Below, piece after piece: positions 40,716-49,135 of a DNA stretch of 58,293 bases. This DNA is from Kiritimatiellia bacterium. GTDB taxonomy: Bacteria; Verrucomicrobiota; Kiritimatiellia; RFP12; UBA1067. The notes under the pieces are model-generated. The model saw only the letters and a program-made list of their open reading frames with translations. It was not told the origin of the DNA and ran no database searches. Both the position numbers and the translations under genes were made by a program. The stretch covers positions 1 through 58,293 of the forward strand of contig JAFXEU010000094.1 of NCBI GenBank assembly GCA_017520845.1, in the 5' to 3' direction. The first letter of the stretch is position 1. Every line of letters starts with the position of its first letter.

Positions 40716-43370
40716 CTACCTGACTATCACCTTCAGTCCGGAAGATTTAACATCGAGGACAAGGTTGCCGTCTTCGACAGCAAGCATCGCCTTGCGTCCG
40801 CCAAGCGCCGCGCTCGCGGGATCGACGACCAGATGATCTGCCGCGTCAGCCGCGACGCTGGTCGCGATCGTGTGCTTGCCGCTCATGAGGCGGGCGCCGT
40901 TGATGCGCAAGGTCGCAACGCCGTCCGTCGGCAGAACAATCGGCGAAGGCAACGCAAGTTCGCGCCTGTTGTTGACGAACGCAAACGTCGTACCCGCGCC
41001 GAGTGTCAGAGTGCCGGTGCCGAGAGTTGCGGCCGCCGTCGTGTATTCCAGAGTCGCCGTGCCCGCCAGCGTAACGGTCGGCTGGTTGCCATTGTTATCT
41101 GGCTGCGTCACCTTCAGCGTTCCCGAGCCGGAGACTGTGATTGCCGCTGTCTTATTCGCCTGTACCTGCGTTCTCGCTTCCAGCGTAATCGTCCGCCCTG
41201 TGCCGTTTTCGTCGTCCGTGCAGAACTCGACATCGCGGAAGAACCTGAGCCCGGCAGGGTTGTCATTGCCAGGTCGCGCACCAATGGTGAAGTCGGAATA
41301 CCACGGACGAATCGTCTCATGTTGTCCATCCTTGTCGCGCCCGATAACAAATATTGAAGATTGCGAATCTCGCGAAGTGTCGAAGTTCAAGCCGCCTTCG
41401 CCAATATAGAACACATGGCTTGACGCAGTACTATCATAAGCGTCGGCAAAATAGAACAACGACCCACCCGAGCTGTGCAACTTGTTCGTGACGGCACCGA
41501 ACTTGAACACACCCGGCGTGGCCAAACCCTGACCATGTGTCGCATATATTGTAGTTGAGCCTGTCGCCGTCAAGTTAGAGACGATCATTTCGCCGTAGTT
41601 GCGGAATGAAAGCCGGCTATCGTTCAATGTCGCGCTGCCGACAACAACTTTGGCTCCGACCCCGACATAGAGTGTCTCAATATTCTTGGCCCAGGGGATG
41701 TGCAACGTGGAGTTGTCGGCCACGCAGTTACGCTTTTCGCCCGCGAACATGACAGTCCAAGGCTGGCTCGAATCATTTGCGAGGAAGTATTCGCCGAAAA
41801 CGCAACGCGAATAGACAGCATTTGAATTACCGCTCTCAAGCGCAAAGCCTGGTGCCGCATACGCACCACCAGCGAACGTGACATGCGGTTTCGCGAGATC
41901 AGATACGTCAGCCATCGCCGCCTGCTTTACCTGAATGTCGCCCGCGAAATACACCTTCGCGTTGAAGGTGTGCGAGGCGGAAGAGAGGTTCGTGACCGCC
42001 ACGATGCCGGTGAAGTCGCCGCCATCGATCGTCACCGCCGCAGAGCCTTCAAGGAACGTAATCGCGTCTGGAGTGAATCCCTCACCATTTGTCAACGTAA
42101 CAGGGGCAGCACATAAGATGTTGGCGTTTTCGCCGCTCCCCGGCACATGGTCCGACCAGTTGCGCTCATCGTTCAGATTGCCGTTTTGTGCCGCGCCAGT
42201 CCAGTAGTTCTCAAGCGGCGTTCCGACGGCCGTTACGACGATGTTCGTTTTGCTTTCGTCAAGCGCGAACGTGGTTCCCGGCACGACGGGACACTTCACG
42301 TTATCAAGGCTGACGCCATCAAGCGTATATCCATCTCCTCTCGTGCAGGTGAATATTGTATCGCCAACCGTCGGAACGCCCGCGACGACGAGCCCATTCG
42401 CAATGAGATCCTTGGACGCACCCCAATTGGATACGGCGAGCCGCGTGCCGGGCGCAATGGATGTAATGCCGGGGTATTGGATTAATCTTAGATTGGGAAT
42501 CGAAATCGTGTTGCCGTTGCCGCCCGTGAAGTTCATGCCGCCGGTGCTCTCTGTGCTCCATTGCGAGTCAATCGCGATGTCCATGCCGTTGCAGTCGATC
42601 GTGCCGCCGCCAGCAAGGACCGTGATCCCTACGCCGTTCTTGACGAGTCCTTCACTATCTTTAGAGTTAGCCTTCAGCGTTCCGCCGTTGAAGTTGAGGT
42701 AGCCCGTTCCATTGTTATGGCCCTTATGGACCTTCTTCGTCGTCAGCGTTCCGCCGTTCAAGTTTAGCGTGCCAGTCTTGTTTTTGGCCTTGGCGAGACT
42801 CACTGTATTGGCGGTCGCCACCGTGACACTCCCGTTATTGATCGTCAGCGTTCCATTGTCGCCTCTGCCTACGTCCATGGTGCCGCCTACGGTAACACCG
42901 CCGCCGTTGACTGCAACAGTGGACACATCTCCCTCGTCGTATCCGACGGCAAAATTACCACTTGCCTTGAAAAAGCCGCAGAGGGAGTAGTCGCCGGCAT
43001 GGAAAATCATCAGCTCGCAAATGTTGCCCGAAACCGCAGAGGGGCTATGATTGGTTAGATACGTGAGCGAATCTGCCTTAAAGTGGAAGTTGTGCTGACC
43101 CGTCGGGTCTTGACTGATGGAATTGCCGGAATATGTGTTGCTGCCCGTCCAGTTGTTCTTGTCGTAAACGTCCTTCGGTTCGGCTTCCGTTCCGCTGCCG
43201 CCTTTCCAATAGATTGCCGTCGCCGCGTTGGCGGTTGTCACGAGCATGGTCGCGACTGCGGCGGCAGGCAAGATGCGTCGCGTCACACGTGTGAGCGTTC
43301 CCACTAAACTCACAACTCCTACCTCCAAACCATCACTCCCCCTGAGGTTTTTGCAGGTTATAAGACTCAT
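40716..43370 (-). CDS. Secreted beta-helix repeat surface protein without esterase domain
   Basis: The start is taken at MSLITCKNLRG (ATG 43368-43370, Shine-Dalgarno AAGGA), matching the paralogue at 35843. The longer frame upstream is leader sequence. A signal segment (ILPAAAVATMLVTTANA, about residues 32-50) is followed by about 820 residues of autotransporter-associated beta-strand repeats (NNGSVTVA, LNGGTLTT, FNGGTLKAN). The C-terminal 400 residues share order and wording with the giant protein (VTIDGGDFTGIVAVTNLSS, TIRPWYSDFTIG, VSGSGTLKVTQ). It ends in LKVIVR. The start holds only five G, so it looks fixed in frame. It leads an operon with GH92. A binding or scaffold role at the surface is inferred. 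Confidence 0.83.
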   Translation of the reverse strand: MSLITCKNLRGSDGLEVGVVSLVGTLTRVTRRILPAAAVATMLVTTANAATAIYWKGGSGTEAEPKDVYDKNNWTGSNTYSGNSISQDPTGQHNFHFKADSLTYLTNHSPSAVSGNICELMIFHAGDYSLCGFFKASGNFAVGYDEGDVSTVAVNGGGVTVGGTMDVGRGDNGTLTINNGSVTVATANTVSLAKAKNKTGTLNLNGGTLTTKKVHKGHNNGTGYLNFNGGTLKANSKDSEGLVKNGVGITVLAGGGTIDCNGMDIAIDSQWSTESTGGMNFTGGNGNTISIPNLRLIQYPGITSIAPGTRLAVSNWGASKDLIANGLVVAGVPTVGDTIFTCTRGDGYTLDGVSLDNVKCPVVPGTTFALDESKTNIVVTAVGTPLENYWTGAAQNGNLNDERNWSDHVPGSGENANILCAAPVTLTNGEGFTPDAITFLEGSAAVTIDGGDFTGIVAVTNLSSASHTFNAKVYFAGDIQVKQAAMADVSDLAKPHVTFAGGAYAAPGFALESGNSNAVYSRCVFGEYFLANDSSQPWTVMFAGEKRNCVADNSTLHIPWAKNIETLYVGVGAKVVVGSATLNDSRLSFRNYGEMIVSNLTATGSTTIYATHGQGLATPGVFKFGAVTNKLHSSGGSLFYFADAYDSTASSHVFYIGEGGLNFDTSRDSQSSIFVIGRDKDGQHETIRPWYSDFTIGARPGNDNPAGLRFFRDVEFCTDDENGTGRTITLEARTQVQANKTAAITVSGSGTLKVTQPDNNGNQPTVTLAGTATLEYTTAAATLGTGTLTLGAGTTFAFVNNRRELALPSPIVLPTDGVATLRINGARLMSGKHTIATSVAADAADHLVVDPASAALGGRKAMLAVEDGNLVLDVKSSGLKVIVR

Positions 43371-43445
43371 AAGTTTATCCTTTCTTGTTTCGGACTTTAT
43401 CAAATTGATCTTAAGACGGCATATTAACTCATTCTATTCGATATT

Positions 43446-43524
43446 ATTTTAACATAACGCGCTTATCAAGAAAAGCACAAGTTATTGCAAATTCCTGTCA
43501 AGGCCAATTGCAAAAAACTGTCAC
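43446..43524 (-). promoter_or_regulatory. Shared regulatory promoter, copy D (surface gene and GH92)
   Basis: Distal repeat at 43507-43524 and proximal repeat at 43484-43501, 23-bp period, 32 bp to TGTTAAAAT (hexamer 43446-43451). The proximal copy differs in its first base (TTGACAG). The roughly 76-nt leader is almost identical to that of copy A, including TCTTAAGAT and the ribosome binding site. Confidence 0.85.
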
Positions 43525-43558
43525 GGGAAACACCAACGACTAACGGCTAATCACTAAC

Positions 43559-44317
43559 TCATTGAGCATCAACCGTCCTTTGAAGTTCCGTATTCATAAA
43601 CTTCAAATCCTTCATCATTCCCGCCTTTTTTCCTGAAAGAACTGACGGAACCTGAATAGATTCCAACTCCTTGATCAGCGCCTTAACCTCCGGCAGATAC
43701 TTTACGGCAACATTCTTCCTGTGCTGACAAATAGCCTTTAGGTCATTTTCATTAATTGATGTCGTGTCAAAAAGTTCTTTTACCACTTTTTCATCCAAAT
43801 CGTTTATTTTCTTTTCTATCGGGCTTAAATATTTTTTAGCGAAAGGAGCAACCTCCTTCTCTTTTATAAATTTCTTCAGCCACGCCTCCGCCCCGCCTTT
43901 TGAATATCCGCCCGCGCAAAGTTTCTTACCCTCCGCATCCGAGAGAACGACAGTCGGGAAGCCTCGAACATCGTACTTTTTTCTAAGCTCTGAATTTTGC
44001 TTTCTAAGTTCCGGAGACAGTTTTTTATATTTTGGGAAATCTGCAACGACCAATTCCCATTCGTTTGTCGCATAATCGAGAAACTCTTTCCGCGAAAGAA
44101 CCTCGCTCTCAAATATCCTACACCATCTGCACCAGTCGCTACCGGTAAAAAGAATAAATATATCCCTGGAAGATTCCTTCGCGCGCTTTAAAGCCGCGGC
44201 ATAATCGGATTCAAAGCCATTCAGATCGTTTACATTCCCGGCGGGAGCGCCAAAAAGACATGGAACGACCAATAGCGACAATAAACTTGCCAAAAAAGTT
44301 GTATGTAATTTTTTCAT
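43559..44317 (-). CDS. Secreted thioredoxin-like protein (CRWC)
   Basis: After a signal peptide (residues 1-23, SLLVVPCLFGAPAG), a thioredoxin fold covers residues 30-150, with the active-site motif SDWCRWCR (CxxC around residue 62) and the cis-proline region GFPTVVLSDAEGKKL. About 90 C-terminal residues form a helical extension with no match. The family (Thioredoxin_7-like) acts in periplasmic disulfide reduction or isomerisation. It follows the GH97 gene by 48 nt and is presumably on the transcript of promoter E. Folding help for cysteine-containing secreted enzymes is a reasonable guess. Confidence 0.85.
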   Translation of the reverse strand: MKKLHTTFLASLLSLLVVPCLFGAPAGNVNDLNGFESDYAAALKRAKESSRDIFILFTGSDWCRWCRIFESEVLSRKEFLDYATNEWELVVADFPKYKKLSPELRKQNSELRKKYDVRGFPTVVLSDAEGKKLCAGGYSKGGAEAWLKKFIKEKEVAPFAKKYLSPIEKKINDLDEKVVKELFDTTSINENDLKAICQHRKNVAVKYLPEVKALIKELESIQVPSVLSGKKAGMMKDLKFMNTELQRTVDAQ

Positions 44318-44365
44318 CTGGGAAATAGGAGGTAAAGGTGAAGAGAGGCGAAGCCGCTCTAACCG

Positions 44366-46405
44366 CTAACGGCTAACAAAGCGTGCGGCATATCCGCCGC
44401 CGGGCGCGAGACGGACCTTGATCTTGTCGCCCGCCTTAATTGTGAATTCGCGGCGAACGTAATGCTCCGCGTTTTTATCGGCGTCGGGAGCGTCCTCGAA
44501 CGCTTCGACTTTCCACTCGCCCGAGCCTAAAAATAAAGTCGGAATCTCAATCTCGCGCGCCTCCCAGTTCGTAATCGCGCCGAGCCACCACTGCGCCTTC
44601 CCCGTTCCCAGTTCCCCATTCCCCGTTCCCTTCTTCCTCGCTACCACGGCGAACTTGTCGATTTCGCCCGCGACACCGACCGTCTCGTCCCAGACGGTGG
44701 GGACATTCACCATAAATTTCACACACTCGGGAGCAGTACGATACTGGGTAGGAGAATCGCAGAGCATCTGGACGGGAGCCTCGAAAAGCGGGAAGAGCGC
44801 CAGCTGATGTGCGCGCGTACCGTATACGGCGCTCGGCGAACCCTTCACGAAATCAGGCGCATCGAACGCGCGGTTGCGCATCGCGCCGGGAGTATAATCC
44901 ATAAAGCCCGCGACCATTCGCGTATAAACGAGATTTACGTCGTTCGCGAGAACATCCTTTCTGCCGCCGCGCGAATGGCCCTGCTCAAGACCGAATACGC
45001 CCTCATAGTTGAGAATGTTCGGATAGGTGCGCTGAAGCCCCGTCGGCTTATGGATGCCGTGATACATAATGACGAGCCTGTACTTCGCCGCGTCGGCCGC
45101 CGTATCTTCGAGAAAGCGCTCGAGAATCTGATCGTCACGGTCCATAAAGTCGATCTTGAAGCCCTTCGCGCCCATCTTGGAATAACGACTGAAAATGCGT
45201 TCGCGGTCTTCGGGAGTACTGAGCATCGACCAGGCCGCCCAAAGTATGACGTCGACGCCCTTTTCTTTTCCGTACTTTATCACGCCTTCGACATTGGCTT
45301 TGGCGCGGGGTTTGTCGAGATTCAACTTCTCGCTCCAGCCCTCGTCCATAATGATGTAGCCGACCCCGTTCTCCGCGGCGAAGTCGATGTAGGCCTTGTA
45401 AGTCTCGTAATTGCAGCCCGTCTTAAGACCGGGAACGTCGGTGATCTTAAATCCGTGCCACCAGTCCCACTGCACGAGCCCGGGCTTAACCCAGGACGCA
45501 TCGCCTATGCGACTGGGCTCGGCGAGGGCATAAACTGCATCGGACGAAACAAAGTCGGAAGGCGTATCGCCGAGAACGAAGACGCGCCACGGAAACGCGC
45601 GAGTGCCTTTCGTCCTGGCGAGATATCCGAAACGCTCTTTGACGCGTATCCAGCGCCCGCGGCGTTCGGTCTTCGACGGAACGCCCGCCTGCCATGAGCG
45701 GAGCATGTCGGTATCTCCGTCTCTTCTGTAGAAATTAAGCCCGGGATAATCAAGAAGGTTCGACTCGGTAACCGCAACCGCGCCAGCACCCGGAACCACG
45801 GCCGCGAACGGGGTAATCACAATCTGAGGATGACCCGCCTTGACGCTTTCGACAGGACCGACTTTCGCGGGAGTCTCAAAGCTTGTGGCAAATCCGCCCA
45901 CCATACCGTAGCACAGCTCGGTTTTTTCCGGGAATCGAACTGTCGTATTTTCGGCCGTCACCGTTATTTCGCCTTCAAATTCCGTCTCGAATCTCCAGGC
46001 AACGCCGTCATTTCGGGCGTGAAGCCTTACCGCCCAATCGCCGAAGTCGACCTTTACCTCGTTCGCGGCAAGATCAATGGATGACTTTTTGTAAATCGGC
46101 GTCGCAAGCGTTCCCTCGACTTTACGCGTCTCGGATTCAACCTTCTTGCCAAGAAGGTACACCTCGCGCCCGTTAAGCCACGATACTCCGACCTTGAGCG
46201 CGAGTTCCGTCGGCTCAACGAGAAATCTGCCGCGCCGAAGAACCGAATATTGAAGCCCCTTTGATTCCGAAAGCTCAAGGCGAACTTCGTTTTGTCCATC
46301 AGGCGAAACCGCTCTGAACGTTTTTATCTCTTTCGCCGATGCGACAGGACTGAAAACCGCCACACATAATACGGCAAATACGAATGATAAAATTACTCTC
46401 TTCAT
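44366..46405 (-). CDS. Secreted GH97 glycosidase, paralogue 1 (carries a low-complexity insertion)
   Basis: GH97 includes alpha-glucosidases and alpha-galactosidases. The start is set at MKRVILSFVFAV (ATG 46403-46405, Shine-Dalgarno AAGGA); the longer upstream frame covers the promoter. After the signal peptide come the N-terminal beta domain, the (beta/alpha)8 core (VQWDWWHGFK, YIIMDEGWSEKL, GFKIDFMDRDDQ, YHGIHKPTGLQRTYPN) and a C-terminal beta domain ending in AARFVSR. The Asp in KIDFMDRDD fits the nucleophile position of retaining members, so alpha-galactosidase type is favoured (inference). Compared with paralogue 2 it has an in-frame insertion (KGTGNGELGTGKAQ), encoded by GGGGAAC-type repeats. 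Driven by promoter E. Confidence 0.93.
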   Translation of the reverse strand: MKRVILSFVFAVLCVAVFSPVASAKEIKTFRAVSPDGQNEVRLELSESKGLQYSVLRRGRFLVEPTELALKVGVSWLNGREVYLLGKKVESETRKVEGTLATPIYKKSSIDLAANEVKVDFGDWAVRLHARNDGVAWRFETEFEGEITVTAENTTVRFPEKTELCYGMVGGFATSFETPAKVGPVESVKAGHPQIVITPFAAVVPGAGAVAVTESNLLDYPGLNFYRRDGDTDMLRSWQAGVPSKTERRGRWIRVKERFGYLARTKGTRAFPWRVFVLGDTPSDFVSSDAVYALAEPSRIGDASWVKPGLVQWDWWHGFKITDVPGLKTGCNYETYKAYIDFAAENGVGYIIMDEGWSEKLNLDKPRAKANVEGVIKYGKEKGVDVILWAAWSMLSTPEDRERIFSRYSKMGAKGFKIDFMDRDDQILERFLEDTAADAAKYRLVIMYHGIHKPTGLQRTYPNILNYEGVFGLEQGHSRGGRKDVLANDVNLVYTRMVAGFMDYTPGAMRNRAFDAPDFVKGSPSAVYGTRAHQLALFPLFEAPVQMLCDSPTQYRTAPECVKFMVNVPTVWDETVGVAGEIDKFAVVARKKGTGNGELGTGKAQWWLGAITNWEAREIEIPTLFLGSGEWKVEAFEDAPDADKNAEHYVRREFTIKAGDKIKVRLAPGGGYAARFVSR

Positions 46406-46448
46406 GTTTTTTCCTTTACTTTTATCAGTATAAAAACTTTTCAATATT

Positions 46449-46527
46449 ATTTTAACATAATACTGTTTATAACAAAAGCGAAACCTATTGCAAATTCCTG
46501 TCATGGCCGATTGCAAAAAACTGTCAC
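46449..46527 (-). promoter_or_regulatory. Shared regulatory promoter, copy E (GH97 paralogue 1)
   Basis: Distal repeat at 46510-46527 and proximal repeat at 46487-46504, 23-bp period, 32 bp to TGTTAAAAT (hexamer 46449-46454). The 32-bp spacer is the most diverged of the five copies but has the same length, and the -10 is intact. The leader of about 43 nt is shorter than at the surface genes. Confidence 0.83.
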
Positions 46528-46529
46528 GG

Positions 46530-46575
46530 AGGAGAATGGGGAACGGGGAAGAGGGAACGGGGAATGGGGAAAAAG
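46530..46575. repeat. GGGGAAC/GGGGAATG short-repeat run
   Basis: Five to six imperfect units of GGGGAAC, GAGGGAAC and GGGGAATG lie directly behind promoter copy E. The same unit, in complement, sits inside the GH97 gene at about 44597-44632 and again at 36064-36079. Confidence 0.7.
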
Positions 46576-46595
46576 ACTAATCAAGAGTCTCGTAG

Positions 46596-46657
46596 TGCGA
46601 ATCCTTTGAAAACGTGTAGATTTCCGCTTTGCGAATCCTTTGAAAACGTGTAGATTT
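46596..46657 (+). repeat. 28-bp direct repeat pair with a decayed third copy
   Basis: TGCGAATCCTTTGAAAACGT followed by GTAGATTT occurs at 46596-46623 and 46630-46657 (period 34). A decayed third copy (CGAATCCATTGAAAT) starts at about 46664 in the same period and merges with the broken DUF4143 gene. Too few units and too close for a CRISPR array. Confidence 0.75.
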
Positions 46658-47446
46658 AGACCTATCGAATCCATTGAAATCGACCATTCTGCTCTTGACG
46701 TGGCCATGTGGAGCATGGTGGAATTTGAGAAACGGAACATCCTCAACCTCTACCGCGCAGATATCCACAAGTTTGCGGGAGCGCTCAGGGAGAAGGTTGC
46801 TTCCATATTCAGCGAGATCCCGGCACAGCTTTCCAAGCACGAAAAGAAATTTACTGTGTCCGCGATAACCGCCAACGCCCGCATCCGCGACTTTGACGGC
46901 GCGTTCGAATGGCTCAAGGGCGCCATGACCGTTAACATCTGCTATGGCGCGAGCGAACCGAATGTCGGATTGCGCCTCAACATGGACAGGACGACACTCA
47001 AATGTTACCTCGGCGACACGGGACTGCTCATCAGCCTCGCGTTCGATGAGAACGAACTCGCGGCAGCAGACATCCACAATAGGATTCTCAATGACGACAT
47101 TGAGATAAATTCCGGAATGATCATCGAGAACATTGTAGCCCAGATGCTTCGCAGCGCAGGGCACAAACTCTATTTCTACTCCAGCTCCGACAGAACCGAC
47201 GCCGCGAACCGGATGGAAATAGACTTCCTCGTCTCCAAGTCCCGCACAATGCCCAATCACAACATATCGCCCATAGAAGTCAAGAGCGGACGCAAATATT
47301 CCACTGCATCTCTTGACAAATACCGGGCGAAATATGCACAATACCTTGACACACCTTTCGTTCTCCACAAGAAGGATGTGCAAGTTAAAGACGGCGTCGT
47401 CTATCTTCCGCTCTATATGGCCTACCTTCTTGCCAATCGCAGATAA
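46640..47446 (+). pseudogene. 5'-truncated DUF4143 ATPase (AAA domain lost)
   Basis: The frame encodes the linker and C-terminal part of the AAA_14/DUF4143 ATPase family: IPAQLSKHEKKFTVSAI, FDGAFEWLKGA, LKCYLGDTGLLISLAF, MIIENIVAQMLRSAG, and a PD-(D/E)xK-like core EIDFLVSK...SPIEVKSG. Full members are about 400 residues and start with a P-loop ATPase of about 180 residues, which is missing here. The 5' border coincides with the 28-bp direct repeats, so the loss may have occurred by recombination there. No start signal is seen. A minus-strand frame of equal length over the same bases is a shadow. Confidence 0.8.
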
Positions 47447-47469
47447 TGTGAGCTTTAGTGGTTTGTCAT

Positions 47470-47640
47470 TAGAGGCTAGGAGTTCAAGAGAAAAGCGGTA
47501 GCGGTAGAGGGGTTAGGGGTTAGTCGTTAGCGGTAGCGGTAGAAAAAAAATATCCACTCTTCACCTTCACCTTCACCTTCACCTGACTCCTAACCCCTAA
47601 CTCCTGACTCCAAACCCCTATCTACACCTACACCTAACGA
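47470..47640. repeat. Degenerate short-repeat intergenic element between convergent genes
   Basis: It contains GGTAGC units, GGGGTTAGGGGTTAG (about 47508-47523) and the near-complement CTAACCCCTAACTCC (about 47590-47605), so a hairpin can form. The CTTCAC unit is present four times, against two at 24725 and 36149, which points to slippage. It ends at the stop of the metallophosphoesterase gene. A bidirectional terminator between convergent genes is possible. Confidence 0.68.
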
Positions 47641-49109
47641 CTAGTCTTAGACTTTGTTGTTTTTGTAACTAATGAATATGTAACTGCAATAGCCTTACCT
47701 TTAGTACCTAATGACGATATGGGCCTTATTGCTATAGTCAGCACCCTTCCTTCCGGCAATTTATTTTGAGGTATATCCACAGTCGTAACCCCACCATTGG
47801 GCTCATTACCGATACCGAGATTTACGCCTTCGAAATAAACGCTCTTAAAGAGCCGTTTCTTGGGATCCTTGCCGATAACTACAACATCGTAAGCGTACAC
47901 GCGCGAATCGGGATTCCCGTCGGCAAGGGGTATCCCGATGCGAAGCACTCCGACTGTTTTCTCCTGCTTCACCTCCACCTTCGCGTTCCTGCCGAACTGA
48001 GGCTCGCCGATCACCTTTTTCAACTCTTCCGTCGAAAACGGATGCGATCTTTCTTCACCATTCCCCATCACCGGCATCACCCAGTCCGGCCCAAGCTTAC
48101 CGCCTTTACCGACTTCATGGCGCTCAAAGACAACCATATCGTCATAGACGTTTACAATCATCGCCTGACGGGACGGCTTTTCCGTTTCGCTCCAGGCGGA
48201 TTTCTTTTCGACTTCTTCCATGAAGACATCGCCCTTCGTCACGCGCTCCTTGGCGTCCAGGACATTTGCGCCGTCCATGCGGCATGCCCCGACCTGAATG
48301 GACGGGAAAAAGGCGAAACCATACTTGTCGAAAAAGATCGTTTTCCAGTCGGCGTTGCTCATGTGCCAATGACCGAAAAAAGCGACGGCATTCGGGAAGT
48401 CCTTGAGCGCCTTGAAAAACGCAAAATGATGACGGGCGTGGGAAAGAATGAAAAACGGCTTCGTTCCTTTAAGCCTAAGCGTCTCGGCCTTTCCCCGGAT
48501 GAATTCAGCGAGGATCGCTTCATCAGTCGTCCAATGACGCCCGAAAAAATGATAACCGTTCACCTCCTTGTGCCAGCACGCCTCATATTTCTCGCCCCAG
48601 ATCCTCTCCCAGTACTTCGGCAGATCACCGCACAAGACATGCTTTTTGCGCTCATCGGGATCTTTCCAGATATTCGGCGCCCAGGCGCCCGGCCCTCCGA
48701 CCGCATCACCGTAGAGCTCATGATTGCCGACAACGAGAAGTTTCTCCACCTTTCGCCCGTCGGAAGAACGTTTCCCGCGAGGAAAGAACGTGTCGAATAT
48801 GTCGCGATGATACTCGGCTTCGGCGTTTTTGCCGCGATGGGCCATGTCGCCAAGGTGTATGAACGCGTCAATGCCGCGCTTGCGGAAAAGCTTCATCGCG
48901 TTCGTGACATACGTCAACGGGTAGCCGCCGTGAGGCGTCTTCCCGTCCCACCCCGTCTGAAGATGCGTATCGCTCAATATCCCGAAAACGAGATTCGGCT
49001 TCTTCTCCGGCTTCCACCCCGCCGGTGCGGAGAAAAGCCCGCCCGGCAGAGATAAAAAACCGAATGCAGACAACGCCCCTTTAATAAACTTTTCACGCGT
49101 CGATTTCAT
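47634..49109 (-). CDS. Secreted calcineurin-like metallophosphoesterase
   Basis: A two-metal phosphoesterase with the full motif set: GILSDTHL (D and H, about residue 47), HLGDMAHRG, VVGNHELYGD, LSHARHH and GHWHMSN. A signal sequence (residues 1-28, GALSAFGFLSLPGGLFSA) suggests export. About 200 C-terminal residues have beta character and no catalytic motif. The last residues (KTSR) and the TAG are written by the GTTAGTC-type repeat, so the repeat forms the true 3' end. It follows GH97 paralogue 2 by 26 nt. Substrate unknown; a phosphorylated glycan or nucleotide would fit. Confidence 0.87.
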   Translation of the reverse strand: MKSTREKFIKGALSAFGFLSLPGGLFSAPAGWKPEKKPNLVFGILSDTHLQTGWDGKTPHGGYPLTYVTNAMKLFRKRGIDAFIHLGDMAHRGKNAEAEYHRDIFDTFFPRGKRSSDGRKVEKLLVVGNHELYGDAVGGPGAWAPNIWKDPDERKKHVLCGDLPKYWERIWGEKYEACWHKEVNGYHFFGRHWTTDEAILAEFIRGKAETLRLKGTKPFFILSHARHHFAFFKALKDFPNAVAFFGHWHMSNADWKTIFFDKYGFAFFPSIQVGACRMDGANVLDAKERVTKGDVFMEEVEKKSAWSETEKPSRQAMIVNVYDDMVVFERHEVGKGGKLGPDWVMPVMGNGEERSHPFSTEELKKVIGEPQFGRNAKVEVKQEKTVGVLRIGIPLADGNPDSRVYAYDVVVIGKDPKKRLFKSVYFEGVNLGIGNEPNGGVTTVDIPQNKLPEGRVLTIAIRPISSLGTKGKAIAVTYSLVTKTTKSKTSR

Positions 49110-49135
49110 AAGTCCACAGGATGAAGTCGGACCCG

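Noticed and set aside
43280..43310. A CACACGTGTG palindrome in the surface gene start as another dispersed repeat
   Set aside because: A single occurrence, short, and within an ordinary coding stretch; no second copy seen.
46596..46680. A possible CRISPR array
   Set aside because: Only two good repeats with 6-nt spacers and one decayed copy; no cas genes in the window.
46577..47383. A 268-codon minus-strand frame opposite the DUF4143 remnant
   Set aside because: The plus-strand frame has unmistakable DUF4143 motifs; the minus frame has none and is a shadow.
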